NCBI GenBank assembly: GCA_020249415.1
Contig: JADCFR010000032.1
Coordinates: forward strand, 1-7,778
Direction of reading: 5' to 3'
Origin: Roseomonas sp.
Lineage (GTDB): Bacteria; Pseudomonadota; Alphaproteobacteria; Acetobacterales; Acetobacteraceae
DNA: 7,778 bases
Shown here: in pieces, positions 6,788-7,778 of the stretch
Position numbering within the stretch: the stretch's first letter is position 1
Layout: each line of letters begins with the position of its first letter
The notes under the pieces: model-generated
Database searches by the model: none
Told to the model about the DNA's origin: nothing
The model's input: the letters and a program-made list of their open reading frames with translations, nothing else
Made by a program: the position numbers and the translations under genes

Positions 6788-7537
6788 TCATTTCGCGAGC
6801 CATCCACCATCAACCGGTAGGGCAATGCCTGTGGTGAAGCTTGCCGTATCACTCGCCAGATACAGCACACCATCGGCCACTTCTTCCGGCCTGCCGAAAC
6901 GCCCCATGGCATGCCGGGCCCGAGACGCCGCGCGCGCCGCTTCCGGGTCAATACGCCGGCCCATGCTGCGTGCAAGCAGGGGCGTATCAATCGCCCCCGG
7001 CACAATCGCATTCACGCGAATGCCATCGGCCACGAAATCCAGCGCCATGACGCGCGTCAGGCTCAATATCGCGCCCTTGGCGGCGATATAGGCGCTATTG
7101 CCTGCCCCGCCCGCGATGGCGAGTTGCGATCCGGTGGTGATGATCGCCCCGCCACCTTGGCGCTTCATGGCCGGGATGACCGCGCGCGCCCAAAGCCAGG
7201 TGCCGCCGACATGCACGCGAAATACTGCATCCCAATCCTCGGGCTTTGTGTCCAGCACCGTGCCGCCCGTGGAAAATCCGGCAGCCGCGAACAGAATATC
7301 AATACGCCCATAATGCTGGAGTATGGCGGCCGCATCCTCATCCGCAGCACCCGGGGCGCCGACATCGGAAACACGCGTCAATGCGCCTCCAACAAGTTTG
7401 GCGGTTTCTTCGACCGCCACCGCATCACGATCCACCAGCGCAAGCTTCGCACCTTCTTGCGCGAATAGCACAGCGGTTGCGCGGCCAATGCCGGAACCGG
7501 CGCCGGTGATGACTGCGATCTTGTCCTTCAAACGCAT
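6788..7537 (-). CDS. Classical SDR family oxidoreductase (FabG-like fold)
   Basis: This 249-aa protein has the standard classical-SDR length. It shows TGAGSGIG (11-18) for cofactor binding, D36 in LVDRD, which usually indicates NAD(H) preference, the catalytic S137, Y150 and K154 (YIAAK), and the C-terminal PGAIDTPL, GRFGRPEEVA and TGIALPVDGG motifs. Two positions depart from the norm: the NNAG motif reads AAAG (84-87), and the place usually held by the tetrad asparagine reads His (H109 in VHVGG). The substrate is unknown; glucose/alcohol dehydrogenase-type or 3-oxoacyl reductase-type activities are both compatible. The start at 7537 is chosen because AGGAGG lies 5 nt upstream and MRLKDKIAVITG is a normal SDR N-terminus. 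The frame stays open up to 7765, but that extension overlaps the upstream gene and looks non-coding. It follows the PanE-like gene by 16 nt, so they are probably one operon. Confidence 0.92.
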   Translation of the reverse strand: MRLKDKIAVITGAGSGIGRATAVLFAQEGAKLALVDRDAVAVEETAKLVGGALTRVSDVGAPGAADEDAAAILQHYGRIDILFAAAGFSTGGTVLDTKPEDWDAVFRVHVGGTWLWARAVIPAMKRQGGGAIITTGSQLAIAGGAGNSAYIAAKGAILSLTRVMALDFVADGIRVNAIVPGAIDTPLLARSMGRRIDPEAARAASRARHAMGRFGRPEEVADGVLYLASDTASFTTGIALPVDGGWLAK

Positions 7538-7542
7538 GGTAT

Positions 7543-7548
7543 CCTCCT
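7543..7548 (-). promoter_or_regulatory. Shine-Dalgarno site of the second SDR gene
   Basis: AGGAGG on the minus strand lies 5 nt before ATG 7537, in the short gap after the upstream stop codon. It fixes the start at 7537 rather than at upstream in-frame ATGs such as 7765. Confidence 0.8.
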
Positions 7549-7553
7549 GTAAT

Positions 7554-7778
7554 TTATGTTGACTTCGGCAAGCGCTTGGCAGCGCGCCGCTGTTCATAGG
7601 CTTTGGCGTGCAGAAAGGCTGCCTCATGTAGGTTGCTCGGCAGCCCGTGGCGCCGTGCGGCTTCCAACAGGAAGCCCAGGATATGATCGGCTTCAATCTG
7701 CCCGCCGGCTTCCAAATCACGCAGCATGGAGGCCGTATAAGCGCTGGCGCTATCGCCAAAGACACCGCGATATTGCTG
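7554..7778 (-). CDS. Ketopantoate reductase (PanE/ApbA) family protein, C-terminal fragment
   Basis: The minus strand is open from the right window edge through 74 codons to TAA at 7556-7554. The segment ASMLRDLEAGGQIEADHILGF (stages split here: 16-25 ASMLRDLEAG, then GQIEADHI) followed by ARRHGLPSNLHEAAFLHAKAYE is the hallmark of the all-helical C-terminal domain of 2-dehydropantoate 2-reductase family proteins: the S-M-L-x-D-L-E-A-G stretch, an acidic residue near D31 that in relatives belongs to the substrate pocket, then H-G-x-P-x-N. The N-terminal NADPH-binding half lies outside the window. Members reduce ketopantoate to pantoate for coenzyme A synthesis, but many genomes carry paralogs of unknown 2-oxoacid specificity, so panE is not assigned. 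The 16-nt gap to the SDR gene suggests cotranscription. Confidence 0.8.
   Translation of the reverse strand, partial: QQYRGVFGDSASAYTASMLRDLEAGGQIEADHILGFLLEAARRHGLPSNLHEAAFLHAKAYEQRRAAKRLPKST

Noticed and set aside
6781..6798. Inverted repeat GCGAA-TCAT-TTCGC at the end of the second SDR gene, considered as a terminator
   Set aside because: The stem is only 5 bp, and on the minus strand it is followed by mixed sequence rather than a T-run, so it does not qualify as an intrinsic terminator.
7538..7765. N-terminal extension of the second SDR up to ATG 7765
   Set aside because: The extension overlaps the PanE-like coding region in another frame, reads as unstructured Cys/Pro/Arg-rich sequence, and a strong Shine-Dalgarno precedes ATG 7537.

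Overview
The window reads as a chromosomal stretch of ordinary metabolic genes from a GC-rich proteobacterium. An alphaproteobacterium is most likely, perhaps an Acetobacteraceae/Rhodospirillales member. This placement is an inference from composition, the CysN-CysC fusion next to CysD, the style of the ABC-transporter signal peptide and the Ala-rich proteins; no rRNA or other marker gene is present. Coding density is very high. I see no tRNA, rRNA, CRISPR array, insertion sequence, phage gene or attachment site.

Left part, divergent pair: the minus strand from 893 to the left edge carries a short-chain dehydrogenase (SDR) closely resembling the (3R)-hydroxyacyl-CoA dehydrogenase domain of peroxisomal multifunctional enzyme type 2. 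It is cut off by the window just before its C-terminus. Across a 120-bp intergenic region, a plus-strand unit begins: ABC ATPase (1014-1781), overlapping ABC permease (about 1759-2535), periplasmic substrate-binding protein (2550-3509) and a GNAT acetyltransferase (3520-3975). The three ABC genes form a complete importer of the nitrate/sulfonate/taurine (SsuABC/TauABC-like) class.

Right part, minus-strand series read right to left: the C-terminal end of a ketopantoate-reductase (PanE/ApbA) family protein (7778-7554), a classical SDR (7537-6788), cysD (6746-5832) and a cysN-cysC fusion (5832-3982). CysD and CysNC together make the sulfate-activation complex: sulfate to adenylyl sulfate (APS) driven by GTP hydrolysis, then APS to PAPS by the fused kinase. 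All key motifs of both halves look intact. The GNAT gene and cysNC end tail to tail with only 6 bp between their stop codons.

How they fit together: sulfate activation beside a sulfonate-class importer suggests a sulfur theme, but the transporter ligand cannot be read from the sequence and the two units are transcribed in opposite directions. The PanE-like/SDR pair looks like a small catabolic or biosynthetic operon upstream of cysD. The most interesting local signal is a promoter-like element placed so that cysD mRNA would start at or very near its ATG (leaderless), matching the absence of a Shine-Dalgarno sequence there. I did not find convincing evidence of a previously undescribed system.
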